Origin: Woronichinia naegeliana WA131
GTDB lineage: Bacteria > Cyanobacteriota > Cyanobacteriia > Cyanobacteriales > Microcystaceae
DNA: 64,000 bases
Assembly (NCBI GenBank): GCA_025370055.1
Contig: CP073041.1
Span: forward strand, 124,001-188,000
Direction: 5' to 3'
Shown here: positions 36,316 through 45,841 of the stretch, piece after piece
How positions within the stretch are numbered: the first letter of the stretch is position 1
How the letters are laid out: each line of letters starts with the position of its first letter
The notes under the pieces: model-generated
What the model saw: the letters and a program-made list of their open reading frames with translations, nothing else
Database searches by the model: none
Told to the model about the DNA's origin: nothing
Made by a program: the position numbers and the translations under genes

Positions 36316-37798
36316 CTTCATACAATTCCGCCCCCTTTTTACTAAGCGGGTCGTGTTCTAAACCTGTGGAAAAGAGTAATAATAAATAAATGTAAATCTT
36401 AAAATTGGTGTGCCATGCTATTCAAAGCAATTGTTTGCCCAAGTTGTCAAAGTACGGATATTGTGAAACACGGCCCCTCTGGGGAGGGGAAAAAGCGTTA
36501 CAGATGTCGTAATACAGAATGTAAGCGTTGCACATTTATCTTAAACTATACTTAGGGCTTGCTGAAAAAAGCTGAAACCTTTACGGAGAAAAATAGTAGG
36601 CGAATTAAGAACCGCTAGAATGCACGAAAATAGGGTAGAATGCCTCAAAACCATTGCATTAAGAAGAGAGAAAGCAGATGTACCGAAAGCAACAGTACTC
36701 AATTGAAACACCAGAAAACTTGAAAAATCTGTTCGGCGGGCAGTTAGACGAAGAAAATCGTTGGATAGAAATGTCAAAAATGATTCCCTGGGAAGAATAT
36801 GAGGAAGAATATGCAAAAAACTTCACAGAAAAAAAAGGAGCCCCAGCCAAATCATTTAGAATGGCATTAGGAGCATTAATTATCAAAGAAATTTCAGGAA
36901 AAAGTGACAGAGAAACAGTAGAACAAATAAAAGAGAACCCTTATTTACAGTACTTTATAGGAATGGAAAGCTATAGTAGCAAAGAAGCATTTAATGCGTC
37001 AATGATGGTTCATTTTCGTAAAAAAATAGGAATGGAATTAATAAATAAAATTAATAAAGAAATAGAAAAAAAAGCGACGGGTGTAGCGTCAGAAAAAAAA
37101 GAAAATGAAGGAAAGTTATTGTTAGATGCGACTTGTACACCAGCAGATATAAAATATCCAACGGATATAGGAATATTGAATGATGCAAGAGAAAAAACAG
37201 AAAAAATAATAGATAAGCTGTATGAAGAAATAAAAGAGAAAAGGAAAGAAAAGCCGAGGACTTATAGGGAAGTGGCAAGAAAAGAGTACTTAGCCATAGC
37301 AAAAAAACGTCGTGTGTCAAAAAAAGAAAGAAGAAAAGGAACAAAAAAACAACTAGGATATATAAAAAGAAACTTGTCTGATATAGAAAAAATGATAGAA
37401 GAGGGAGCAAAGTTAGAAAAACTAACGAAAAAAGAGCAAGAAGAGCTTGTAACGATAGGAAAAGTGTATGAGCAACAGTTAGAAATGTATGAAAAAAAGA
37501 CAAATAAAGTAGAAAACAGAATTGTGAGTGTAAGCCAACCTCACGTGCGTCCAATAGTGCGTGGAAAAGCGGGAAAAGCAGTAGAGTTTGGAGCTAAAAT
37601 ATCGGCAAGTAATGTGAATGGCTTTGTCTTCTTAGACAAATTAAGTTGGGATAATTACAACGAATCGGGAGATTTACAAGCGCGAATAGAAGAATATAAA
37701 AGGGAAACAGGATGTTATCCGGAATCGGTTCATGTGGATAAAATCTATCGAACAAAAGCGAATCGAGCTTATTGTAAAGAAAGGGATATAAGAATGAG

Positions 37799-39188
37799 GG
37801 GTGCGACCTTTAGTTGATAAAAGCTGTTGTAATCAGGGTTCTACAGGGAACCCATATTGATCAAGTTTTGCCCAAAATTGACTCCATCGTTCCTTCGTCA
37901 ATACCAAAGCTCGTAGGCTCAAAATAATTCCTGCTCCTTTTTCCTTCCATCGCATCCCTGAACAACATAATCGTTGTTTGACCAACGTCTTACAAGCTGC
38001 TTCCATAACACCTGAACCAATCGGATACTTTTTCTCTATGTATTCAGCATAATCCATTTGATGCTGATGATTCTCGTAATAAGTAATCGCCGCTTGTAGT
38101 TTCTCGGTAAGATTCTTAGAATGACTTTTTTCTTCTTTGACTTCTTTCATCAGATTTAGCAGTTCTCCTGCTTTTCCTTTTTCATGCTTGAGTTCTCGAC
38201 AATTTTCAGTCAACCATTCTTTTTGTTTTGACACTGTATTCGGATGCAACGCTTCTGCCAAGGCACCTAAGTAACCAGAGGCATGATAGAAATCTAATAT
38301 CTGTTCTTCCGTTTGCTTTTCTAAAAACTTCCAATTTGATTCTGCCCCGTCTGCTATCCCGACCAATGTTGCCTCTGGATAACGTTTTTTCGCTCGCTCA
38401 ATTTCTCTTTCTAATCTTTCTAGAAAACTCTTTTTTCCATACTCTGGTGCCGCACCTAGATAGATTGTATGTTGACGTTCGCCTTCACTATCGTATAGGG
38501 AAACGGTTCCCACCATTGCTTCACGGTAGCCATCCTCACACATCAGCATACAGGTTCCATCTAATCCTATTCCCACTGTTGCAATTTGGCTATCCTCCTT
38601 GGGCGGGGCATAACTCCACGCTTCTTCTTTTGCCTGTACCACACTTCCTACTGCTTCACTCAATCTTTGGATATAGGATAGCGCTACTTTTCTACCATGA
38701 TTTTCTAATAAATCATTTTTCACCTCTTTGCCTGCCATCCCTGACATTTTTGAGGATACCTGTTTTGCCAATAATGGCGTTGATGTTATGATTATCCTTG
38801 CTTCTCTTTCTAAGGGGCAATACGTTTTTCCTCAAAGGTGAACGCTGATATACATGACGATTCACTATAACCTCACCATAAGGTGTTTGATATTCTTTCG
38901 GTTGCTCTCCCTTACTCTTCCAGATTTCTTCACCGATTTTTAAGGGTGAACCATCTGTATCTAAATATTTCAAGGCTTCTTTGCTGGCGATGCAACCTAC
39001 TTCGTTTAAGCCTTTTTGAATATTTATTTCTGTATCCAACATTGAACGACTTAGTTCTAATGTTAGTTCTATTTTTATCTTTGAACCCTCTACATTAATT
39101 AGTTTTGCTGTCATCATTGTTTCCTCTTTGTCACTTTTCATCTCATGTTAACACTTTTCTTTTCCTTCATCAACTAAAGGTCACACCC
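37799..39188 (-). mobile_element. IS-C copy 3, frameshifted
   Basis: A 1390-bp ISKra4-family element in minus orientation with flanking 8-bp duplication AGAATGAG (37791-37798 and 39189-39196). Confidence 0.92.
37833..39141 (-). pseudogene. ISKra4-family transposase with the shared frameshift
   Basis: It carries the same CCTTTGAG replacement as copy 2 after VNRHVYQRS (near 38838), giving a 142-codon first ORF (39141-38713) and an open remainder to 37833. It also has private changes (EYIEKKYPIGSGVMEAACK against EYLEKK...GVTEAACK in the intact copy). Confidence 0.9.
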
Positions 39189-39927
39189 AGAATGAGTGGT
39201 CCCCGATTGGGAAGACCGCCGAAAGAGGTGAGCAAAGAAAAAAAGAAAGAGGCACGCTCAGATGAAAGAGTGCGTAATGCCATTGAGGGTAAATTCGGAC
39301 AGGGAAAGAGGAAATTTAGTCTTGGTCGAGTGATGGCCAAACTACCTGAGACCTCGGAAACGGTAATTGCGATGAACTTTTTGGTAATGAATCTTTCTAC
39401 TCTACTTCAGAAGACAAAAAGTAAAAAGTTGTAGAGTCGTTTTTCTTGTGAAAAATGGTGTTAATTTTCCTCTCTTTTGTGAGGAGTGATTTGTGTTGAC
39501 CTTTTTAGACAGAAAGGAACAATAGATTAAACAAAATCTGTATTTTGATTTGTTTCCATAAGGATAAGTTATCTATGCTTTTTCAGTCCATACTTCCCTA
39601 ACCCACATTTCTTTCGTTTTTTGACTTTTTCAGCAAGCCCTACTTATAAAGGTTATTTGCCAGAAGTAAAGGAAAAGATTGCCGAAATGGCAATGAATGG
39701 TAGTGGCATAAGGGATACAGCCCGTGTGCTGAGGATTAGTCCATCAACAGTGATTAGTGAACTAAAAAAAAAGAGTCTAGTTTAGTATTCGTCAACGAAA
39801 AAAAACTAGCAGAACTGGAACCCAGTCAGAGTATTGTAACCCATATTCCGTACCAATTAGAAGAAAATAAATAATTTAAAATTTACACGCTATATGCAGG
39901 CATCATTAGCCATCACAACACTAGATA

Positions 39928-41615
39928 GGGCTTGCTGAAAAAGTCAAAAAACGAAAGAAATGTGGGTTAGGGAAGTATGGACTGAAAAAGCATAGATAAC
40001 TTATCCTTATGGAAACAAATCAAAATACAGATTTTGTTTAATCTATTGTTCCTTTCTGTCTAAAAAGGTCAACACAAATCACTCCTCACAAAAGAGAGGA
40101 AAATTAACACCATTTTTCACAAGAAAAACGACTCTACAACTTTTTACTTTTTGTCTTCTGAAGTAGAGTAGAAAGATTCATTACCAAAAAGTTCATCGCA
40201 ATTACCGTTTCCGAGGTCTCAGGTAGTTTGGCCATCACTCGACCAAGACTAAATTTCCTCTTTCCCTGTCCGAATTTACCCTCAATGGCATTACGCACTC
40301 TTTCATCTGAGCGTGCCTCTTTCTTTTTTTCTTTGCTCACCTCTTTCGGCGGTCTTCCCAATCGGGGACCACTCATTCTTATATCCCTTTCTTTACAATA
40401 AGCTCGATTCGCTTTTGTTCGATAGATTTTATCCACATGAACCGATTCCGGATAACATCCTGTTTCCCTTTTATATTCTTCTATTCGCGCTTGTAAATCT
40501 CCCGATTCGTTGTAATTATCCCAACTTAATTTGTCTAAGAAGACAAAGCCATTCACATTACTTGCCGATATTTTAGCTCCAAACTCTACTGCTTTTCCCG
40601 CTTTTCCACGCACTATTGGACGCACGTGAGGTTGGCTTACACTCACGATTCTGTTTTCTACTTTATTTGTCTTTTTTTCATACATTTCTAACTGTTGCTC
40701 ATACACTTTTCCTATCGTTACAAGCTCTTCTTGCTCTTTTTTCGTTAGTTTTTCTAACTTTGCTCCCTCTTCTATCATTTTTTCTATATCAGACAAGTTT
40801 CTTTTTATATATCCTAGTTGTTTTTTTGTTCCTTTTCTTCTTTCTTTTTTTGACACACGACGTTTTTTTGCTATGGCTAAGTACTCTTTTCTTGCCACTT
40901 CCCTATAAGTCCTCGGCTTTTCTTTCCTTTTCTCTTTTATTTCTTCATACAGCTTATCTATTATTTTTTCTGTTTTTTCTCTGGCATCATTCAATATTCC
41001 TATATCCGTTGGATATTTTATATCTGCTGGTGTACAAGTCGCATCTAACAATAACTTTCCTTCATTTTCTTTTTTTTCTGACGCTACACCCGTCGCTTTT
41101 TTTTCTATTTCTTTATTAATTTTATTTATTAATTCCATTCCTATTTTTTTACGAAAATGAACCATCATTGACGCATTAAATGCTTCTTTGCTACTATAGC
41201 TTTCCATTCCTATAAAGTACTGTAAATAAGGGTTCTCTTTTATTTGTTCTACTGTTTCTCTGTCACTTTTTCCTGAAATTTCTTTGATAATTAATGCTCC
41301 TAATGCCATTCTAAATGATTTGGCTGGGGCTCCTTTTTTTTCTGTGAAGTTTTTTGCATATTCTTCCTCATATTCTTCCCAGGGAATCATTTTTGACATT
41401 TCTATCCAACGATTTTCTTCGTCTAACTGCCCGCCGAACAGATTTTTCAAGTTTTCTGGTGTTTCAATTGAGTACTGTTGCTTTCGGTACATCTGCTTTC
41501 TCTCTTCTTAATGCAATGGTTTTGAGGCATTCTACCCTATTTTCGTGCATTCTAGCGGTTCTTAATTCGCCTACTATTTTTCTCCGTAAAGGTTTCAGCT
41601 TTTTTCAGCAAGCCC
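39928..41615 (-). mobile_element. IS-A copy 5, complete
   Basis: A 1688-bp element flanked by TAGATA (39922-39927 and 41616-41621), inserted in element X. Confidence 0.93.
40134..41492 (-). CDS. IS-A transposase, intact
   Basis: A 452-residue protein with the same DDE motifs as the copy at 28588-29946 (DATCTPAD, HVDKIYRTKANR, AIEGKFGQGKRKF). It differs from that copy by isolated bases only (for example MIPWEEY here against MILWEEY there), which points to very recent spread. Confidence 0.92.
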   Translation of the reverse strand: MYRKQQYSIETPENLKNLFGGQLDEENRWIEMSKMIPWEEYEEEYAKNFTEKKGAPAKSFRMALGALIIKEISGKSDRETVEQIKENPYLQYFIGMESYSSKEAFNASMMVHFRKKIGMELINKINKEIEKKATGVASEKKENEGKLLLDATCTPADIKYPTDIGILNDAREKTEKIIDKLYEEIKEKRKEKPRTYREVARKEYLAIAKKRRVSKKERRKGTKKQLGYIKRNLSDIEKMIEEGAKLEKLTKKEQEELVTIGKVYEQQLEMYEKKTNKVENRIVSVSQPHVRPIVRGKAGKAVEFGAKISASNVNGFVFLDKLSWDNYNESGDLQARIEEYKRETGCYPESVHVDKIYRTKANRAYCKERDIRMSGPRLGRPPKEVSKEKKKEARSDERVRNAIEGKFGQGKRKFSLGRVMAKLPETSETVIAMNFLVMNLSTLLQKTKSKKL

Positions 41616-42354
41616 TAGATATAGACGGAGAAGGAAAGACTATAGTAGTGCGTTTATCAGTGCTTTTGTACTGCATAAAGAGGCGTACTTTTGTTGATCA
41701 GCAGATTGTGATTCCTGAAACCTTTGTGGGGAAGCACTTCTGCTAATCTAGACTTGTTCGTATTAATTAAAATTCTTGTTGCCAAGTACGGAATGTGGGT
41801 TGTAACGCTCTGCCAATGGAATGACGTGGAAGCAGAACTCGACGAAATGTGGGGTTTTGTGAAGAGCAAAAAAGAGCAAAGATGGTTATGGCACGCTATT
41901 GATCATAAGACAGGTGAGATATTAGCTTATGTTTTGTCTGGTCACAAAGACGAAGCATTTCTAAGGCTAAAAGAGTTGTTAGAACCTTTTGGTATTACTC
42001 AATATTATACAGATGGATGGGGGGCTTACGAACGACATATTGAGCCAGCATTGCATGAGGTGGGTAAGTATAATACTCAAAAAATCGAACGAAAGCACTT
42101 GACATTGAGAACTCGAATAAAGAGATTAGCGAGAAAAACGATTTGTTTCTCCAAATCTATTGTGATGCACGATATTGTCCTTGGATTATTTATCAATCGC
42201 TTTGAATTTGGATGTCTTATTTAGATGTGCTTCCACAGATTCAGAACACTACCAACATGAGATTGTTCCTCAATTGGGATAGATTTTGGAAAGTGGGTCT
42301 CGACTATTATACTCTCATTTCTTTTTTTGATAAAGTTCGATAAAGTTCAAAGTC

Positions 42355-42646
42355 TTATTTTTCTGCCCCATAAGTATTAATACTTATTGCGTAAGTGAGA
42401 TGCTCCCAATCCCTTATGAGTAGATTGTTGGTCTGATGTAATTCATCGGTTAATCTTCCACAGTAATTACATTTGACTTCTTCCTCTTGACAACTCAGTA
42501 TCAAAAAAGCCTCTGTTCCTTCTTGAATAACATTTCTTATTTTTACCTTTGGCAAATCTACCAGATTTTCTAGAAAAAATAACATTGATGCCATCCTCAT
42601 ATAGGGTATCTTATTATACATTTTTCAACGTCAATCCAGAAGAGCC
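42355..42646 (-). pseudogene. ISL3 transposase 5' fragment
   Basis: The element end GGCTCTTCTGGATTGACG is at 42646 and the frame reads MRMASMLFFLENLVDLPKVKIRNVIQEG...CNYCGRLTDELHQTNNLLIRD. It then departs from the homologue at 2413 after about 72 codons. It is the 5' end of the same ISL3 type as at 2362-3049. The 42254-42354 stretch to its left holds nothing recognisable. Confidence 0.82.
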
Positions 42647-42829
42647 CCTAATTTTTACCAACAAGCAACGGCTCAAGAGGCTCAAATTTATCATCACCAT
42701 CGCTGTTTATTAAATGACTTGATGGAATCGGTCGGTTTTCTGCGACATCCTGGGGAATGGTGGCACTTTTCCCTCGGTGATCAACTGTGGGCTTGGCAAT
42801 ACAATCAACGCAATGCGATCACTTTTTGA
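42647..42829 (+). pseudogene. VanX/DdpX-type D-Ala-D-Ala dipeptidase, C-terminal remnant
   Basis: The frame reads PNFYQQATAQEAQIYHHHRC...LLNDLMESVGFLRHPGEWWHFSLGDQLWAW...YNQRNAITF and stops at 42827-42829. The GEWWHFS block with E and H is the zinc/catalytic signature of M15D dipeptidases. The 5' part is removed by the ISL3 end at 42646. About 60 codons remain, so no active enzyme can be made. Confidence 0.8.
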
Positions 42830-42916
42830 TGAGAATTGATAACGCGATCACTTTTCTAAAACTTTATTGTCTATGCTCACCAACTCCTCATGACTCCAGA
42901 TAATTACCGCTTATTT

Positions 42917-43534
42917 TTATCGAGTGGTAAACCGTTGGATTGCCTCCAGTCTGGAAGGCATCATTACGCATTCCTCCAGTAGTGCAATATCTAAATTCGG
43001 TAGTAATTTACTGGTTGGAGTTTTCTGGTAGCGATCACCTTCCAAAGTGTAAATCACCAATTTTTCAGCTTGCCAAATCCAAACTTCTCGAATACCAAGC
43101 CGTTGATATTTGTCCAGTTTTTGAGGACTACCACTAGTGATATTAACTTCAATCGCCAAATCAGGATGCTCTTGTTTTTCTCCTAGATAATAGGATTCAT
43201 CTGGCTCAAAAGAGACGGATTTCTCTTTAGATTCACGGGTCGCACTACCCACAGGAAAAAATTCAATGCCTTGAGTGAACAGATAATATTCGATCAAAAA
43301 TCCAATCAGCGTTTTAATAGATTCGTGGTATTCACCCAGGGTCATGAACTCAATTACTCCGTCTAGATAGGTCATACGCAGTCCGGGTTGCAGTTCTATC
43401 ACTCCTTGAATCGTCTTAAAATCCTGCCAGGCATGGAGACCCGGTAAGACAAAACGTTGGTTTTCAGTAAGAATCGGCGGAGAAGTGGCAACGGTCATGG
43501 GGACTGCTCTCTGCTTAGATGGCAAATGCGACAC
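42917..43534 (-). CDS. Uma2-family (DUF820) putative nuclease
   Basis: 205 residues if read from 43534, or 193 from ATG 43498 (MTVATSPPILTENQRF). The Uma2 domain has the PD-(D/E)xK-like layout: LDGVIEFMTLGEYHESIK, PDESYYLG and then HPDLAIEVNITSGSPQKLDKYQRLGIREVWIW with candidate catalytic D and E. Uma2 genes are expanded in cyanobacteria. Their role is uncertain, and some have been suggested to be IS-linked or restriction-like nucleases. Here the gene lies alone between a broken dipeptidase and a MITE. Confidence 0.9.
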   Translation of the reverse strand: MSHLPSKQRAVPMTVATSPPILTENQRFVLPGLHAWQDFKTIQGVIELQPGLRMTYLDGVIEFMTLGEYHESIKTLIGFLIEYYLFTQGIEFFPVGSATRESKEKSVSFEPDESYYLGEKQEHPDLAIEVNITSGSPQKLDKYQRLGIREVWIWQAEKLVIYTLEGDRYQKTPTSKLLPNLDIALLEECVMMPSRLEAIQRFTTR

Positions 43535-43585
43535 TTCCTATCTTACTAACTTTTTACATGAACCGCGATCGCTCTTTTCCATCAC

Positions 43586-43712
43586 CAGGGCAAACGCATC
43601 TTATTTTTGAATGATAGGCTAGGTAAAGGTTTCAGCAATCATTATTGATTTTTTATGAAATGCTAAAAGGCTTGTCAAATAAAGAGTCTAGAATTTTGAT
43701 GCGTTTGCCCTG
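43586..43712. mobile_element. 127-bp MITE with ISAs1-type ends
   Basis: The ends CAGGGCAAACGCATC and GATGCGTTTGCCCTG are a perfect 15-bp inverted repeat, identical to the terminus of the ISAs1 fragment at 22171. A 10-bp direct repeat flanks it, TTTCCATCAC (43576-43585) and TTTCTATCAC (43713-43722), with one mismatch. No coding capacity. Confidence 0.9.
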
Positions 43713-43761
43713 TTTCTATCACAAGTAGATTACCATCATTTGGTAGATACTGTGTTAAGTG

Positions 43762-44784
43762 TCAAGGGGAAGCAGGCAAAAAATCAGTTTCCTCCTCTAA
43801 AACAACGTTAGGAAGAGCCAACTTAGTCTGGTCAAACGGTTTCCCTGACTTGAGAACCCCGTAAACAATCCGAATGAGTTTGTGCATCACGACCCCAACT
43901 ATCTGCATCTTGTTTTTTCCTGCCTCTAAAAACCGTTCTCGCAAATCCTTCATGGGAGAACAATGACGCATAGAACTCAAGGCAGGAAAATAAAGAGCCT
44001 TACGTAAATGAGGATTACCAATTTTACACAACCGAGTTTTCCCTTTAACAGAGGTTCCCGATTGATGCTCTTGAGGGGTTAAACCCGCAAATGCGGCTAA
44101 TTGACGAGCAGAAGAAAACTGATTAATATCGCCAATTTCTGCCAGAATGGTCATTGCTGTCGGCTCACCAATTCCTACAATCGAAGTCAATAAATCTGCT
44201 TGACTTTTTAGAGAACTATATTCGTTCAACAATTCTTTTTGTCGCTTTTTTACATTGTCAATTTGAGTTTCTAGAAACACAAGATGAGCTTCAATATCTT
44301 CTATGAGACTCTCATCAACTGTTGTTTTTAAACGATTTTTTTCTTGAGTTGCCATCTGCTCTAAAGCTCTTAAACGACGACTATAGGACTGTAATTGCGC
44401 CATTTCTGGACTTGGGGGTGTCCAGGCTTGTGGTTTAAGTGCCAAACAGAATCGTGCAATAGTTGTGGCATCGGCTTGATCATTTTTTGTTCGACTCAAG
44501 CGACTTTGAGCAAATCCTTTAATTCGGGCAGGATTAACAATACTGACAATGTGATCTAAACTGTGTAAATAAGTTGCTACTGAATGGCCGTAGTTACTGG
44601 TGGCTTCTAAGCAGGCATGAACTTTTTCAAGTTGGTTTTGCTCCAACCATTTTTTGAGTTGCTCGAACCCTTCAAGGTTATTGGCAAATTCTTTAACCTG
44701 ACTTTTTTTCTCTCCTTTGAGTAAGGCGGCTGAGAATTTTTCTTTACTAATATCTATGCCGAGAATGGCTTCTTTTTCGCTCAT
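43762..44784 (-). CDS. IS110-family transposase (DEDD recombinase)
   Basis: 340 residues. The RuvC-like N-terminal domain shows D in ILGIDISKEKFSAALL, E in HACLEATSNYGHSV and D/D in RTKNDQADATTIARF. The C-terminal Tnp domain shows IVGIGEPTAMTILAEIGD...LAAFAGLTPQEHQSG and GNPHLRKALYFPALSSMRH, which holds the candidate catalytic Ser. This is a full IS110 recombinase. Such elements lack terminal inverted repeats and are guided by a non-coding bridge RNA. The non-coding DNA upstream (44785-45045) is the place to look for it. Confidence 0.93.
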   Translation of the reverse strand: MSEKEAILGIDISKEKFSAALLKGEKKSQVKEFANNLEGFEQLKKWLEQNQLEKVHACLEATSNYGHSVATYLHSLDHIVSIVNPARIKGFAQSRLSRTKNDQADATTIARFCLALKPQAWTPPSPEMAQLQSYSRRLRALEQMATQEKNRLKTTVDESLIEDIEAHLVFLETQIDNVKKRQKELLNEYSSLKSQADLLTSIVGIGEPTAMTILAEIGDINQFSSARQLAAFAGLTPQEHQSGTSVKGKTRLCKIGNPHLRKALYFPALSSMRHCSPMKDLRERFLEAGKNKMQIVGVVMHKLIRIVYGVLKSGKPFDQTKLALPNVVLEEETDFLPASP

Positions 44785-45269
44785 GGTTTAACTCCTTGTG
44801 AGTCAGAAAAATAGTTGTCACTCTGCCGCGCTATCCTTGCAAATACTAGGTTTTTTGAGAAAAGCCACGTTGATACTGTCCAGTCTGCGGAAGGTGACAT
44901 TCCGAAGAACAAATAAGAGGCTCTTTATCTACGAAGCAAGCTTTTTGCTTTAGGTTGGGTTCAGAGTCACTCTTTTTCTTGTTCTTCTTGAGATTAGGAT
45001 AACTCCTATCCTCCATTCCCAACATACAAGGTTGGATTAAGGCAGGCAACCCAACAAATTAAAAAAAAGAAAGCAACCCAACAAATTAAACAAGAATGAT
45101 GTTAATTAATTTTGGAAGGGAATATTGTTTGTGTGGAAATGTTGGGTTTCCTTATTATAACGATTGGCCATCTATTTAATTTATAGGGCCAACCTTCTAG
45201 GCTTTTTCTAATACTAATCTTTGAGTTTCATTGAGCTTTATGGGCGCAAGTAACTGTTCAAGCCAGAGC
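44785..45269. other. Non-coding stretch upstream of IS110 transposase; possible bridge RNA
   Basis: No ORF of conviction is found in 485 bp. The first 260 bp abut the IS110 start codon and would be the element's non-coding end. It contains short complementary segments, but I cannot fold it reliably. At 45046-45063 and 45073-45090 an 18-bp direct repeat GCAACCCAACAAATTAAA occurs, separated by an A-rich spacer. The rest is AT-rich and shows nothing recognisable. Confidence 0.5.
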
Positions 45270-45841
45270 GGCACTGGTATCGTCTAGCTAGAAGCTATAA
45301 ACGTTGCAATACGGGAGGTTCAAGAAATCAGGCGAATTTGGAGTAAGTCCTCCCAAGTTAACCCTTTTTCAATTATACCGAGAGCTACAGCAGGAACTTC
45401 TCTAGTCGTAAAATGGCTGCGAACAAAGTTATGAACCATCCAGAAAATATCTAGTACTCGCTGTAATCCCACAACAGATTTAGCATAAGTATTTGTACGA
45501 CGACGAAAGGCGGCTAAATAGCGTCGGATAGCACTATTAAATGCCTCAACGTGGTTGGCATGGACGTCCTTTTCTTCTGGTTTTTCTGTTGTCTCTGGAT
45601 GTTCTGGTTTCGGAGTTTCTACTTTCTTGAGTTTACCCTCAGAATCTCGACGTTTACTACTCTTATTTTTTAGTCTTACTACAAGACCCTTCGGTAATAC
45701 TTTGGTGGGACGACCTCGCTTTCCAGTCCTTAATACTTCGTGACAAATATTAAATAGCAGTTGACTATATCGCTTTTCTCCATCTGTAAATAACTGGAGA
45801 GATTCTGCACTCCTTTCAAATAATTCCGCTACCGTCATCAT
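45270..45841 (-). pseudogene. IS1-like transposase, C-terminal part
   Basis: The element end GGCACTGGTATCGTCTAGCT starts at 45270. The 173-codon frame from 45841 contains GKRGRPTKVLPKGLVVRLKNKSS and HANHVEAFNSAIRRYLAAFRRRTNTYAK...FWMVHNFVRSHFTTREVPAVALG, which resembles the C-terminal half of a long IS1-type transposase. The N-terminal portion is missing near 45842-45885, where IS630-2 begins. A shorter fragment of the same family lies at 31426-31603. Confidence 0.6.

Larger units (their letters stand above)
34218..36348 (-). pseudogene. IS4 (Tn5-like) transposase N-terminal part, split by IS-B
   Basis: Reading from 36348 leftwards gives [36 protein letters not shown], interrupted at 34543-36315 by IS-B, then [14 protein letters not shown]...[22 protein letters not shown]...[22 protein letters not shown]. 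The first catalytic Asp region (NDTSEIN) is present. The C-terminal half is missing where it meets cysK, and the 5' end is cut by IS1 copy 2. Confidence 0.75.
36678..39434 (+). pseudogene. IS-A transposase interrupted by IS-C
   Basis: Codons 1 to about 374 (to ...RDIRM) lie at 36678-37798 and the last part (SGPRLGRPPKEVSKEKKKEAR...) at 39197-39434. Both halves match the intact 452-residue protein, so the only defect is the IS-C insertion after GAGATG codons at AGAATGAG. Confidence 0.92.
36555..39640 (+). mobile_element. IS-A copy 4, split by IS-C
   Basis: It is bordered by the 6-bp duplication TACTTA (36549-36554, 39641-39646) within IS1. It contains IS-C copy 3 at 37799-39188 with duplication AGAATGAG. 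Without IS-C the element would have the usual IS-A length. Confidence 0.92.
39840..41799. mobile_element. Element X: 266-bp element with IS1634-like ends, split by IS-A
   Basis: The ends CCCATATTCCGTAC and inverted CCCACATTCCGTACTTGG sit in a 6-bp duplication TTGTAA (39834-39839, 41800-41805) in IS1. Subtracting IS-A copy 5 and its duplication leaves 266 bp, too short for a transposase. The terminus matches IS-D and partly IS-B, so it is probably a non-autonomous derivative of an IS1634-type element. A short frame reading EGKTIVVRLSVLLYCIKRRT is not recognised. Confidence 0.78.
36349..42253 (+). mobile_element. IS1 copy 2, carrying nested elements
   Basis: The left end GGTCGTGTTCTAAACCTGTG is at 36349 and the right end, inverted GGTAGTGTTCTGAATCTGTG, at 42253. 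IS1 sequence occupies 36349-36554, 39647-39839 and 41806-42253. The gaps hold IS-A copy 4 (itself containing IS-C copy 3) and element X (itself containing IS-A copy 5). InsA is split at LNYT/YKGYL and InsB at SIVT/LCQW. No target duplication is found at the outer ends. Confidence 0.88.

Noticed and set aside
36555-41615. The inverted IS-A pair (copy 4 and copy 5) as a composite transposon
   Set aside because: Each copy has its own target duplication (TACTTA and TAGATA) and they sit in different hosts, so they are separate insertions.
41354-41746. Frames such as MHILPHILPRESFLTFLSND extending out of IS-A into neighbours (also at 1877, 29808, 47550, 52081)
   Set aside because: They read the IS-A 5' end backwards and continue by chance through the element terminus, giving different tails at each site. 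This reflects insertion position, not a gene.
43535-45269. The Uma2 gene, MITE and IS110 considered as a possible defence or programmable system
   Set aside because: The genes are on separate units. Uma2 and IS110 are each common alone in cyanobacteria, and no shared operon or repeat links them.
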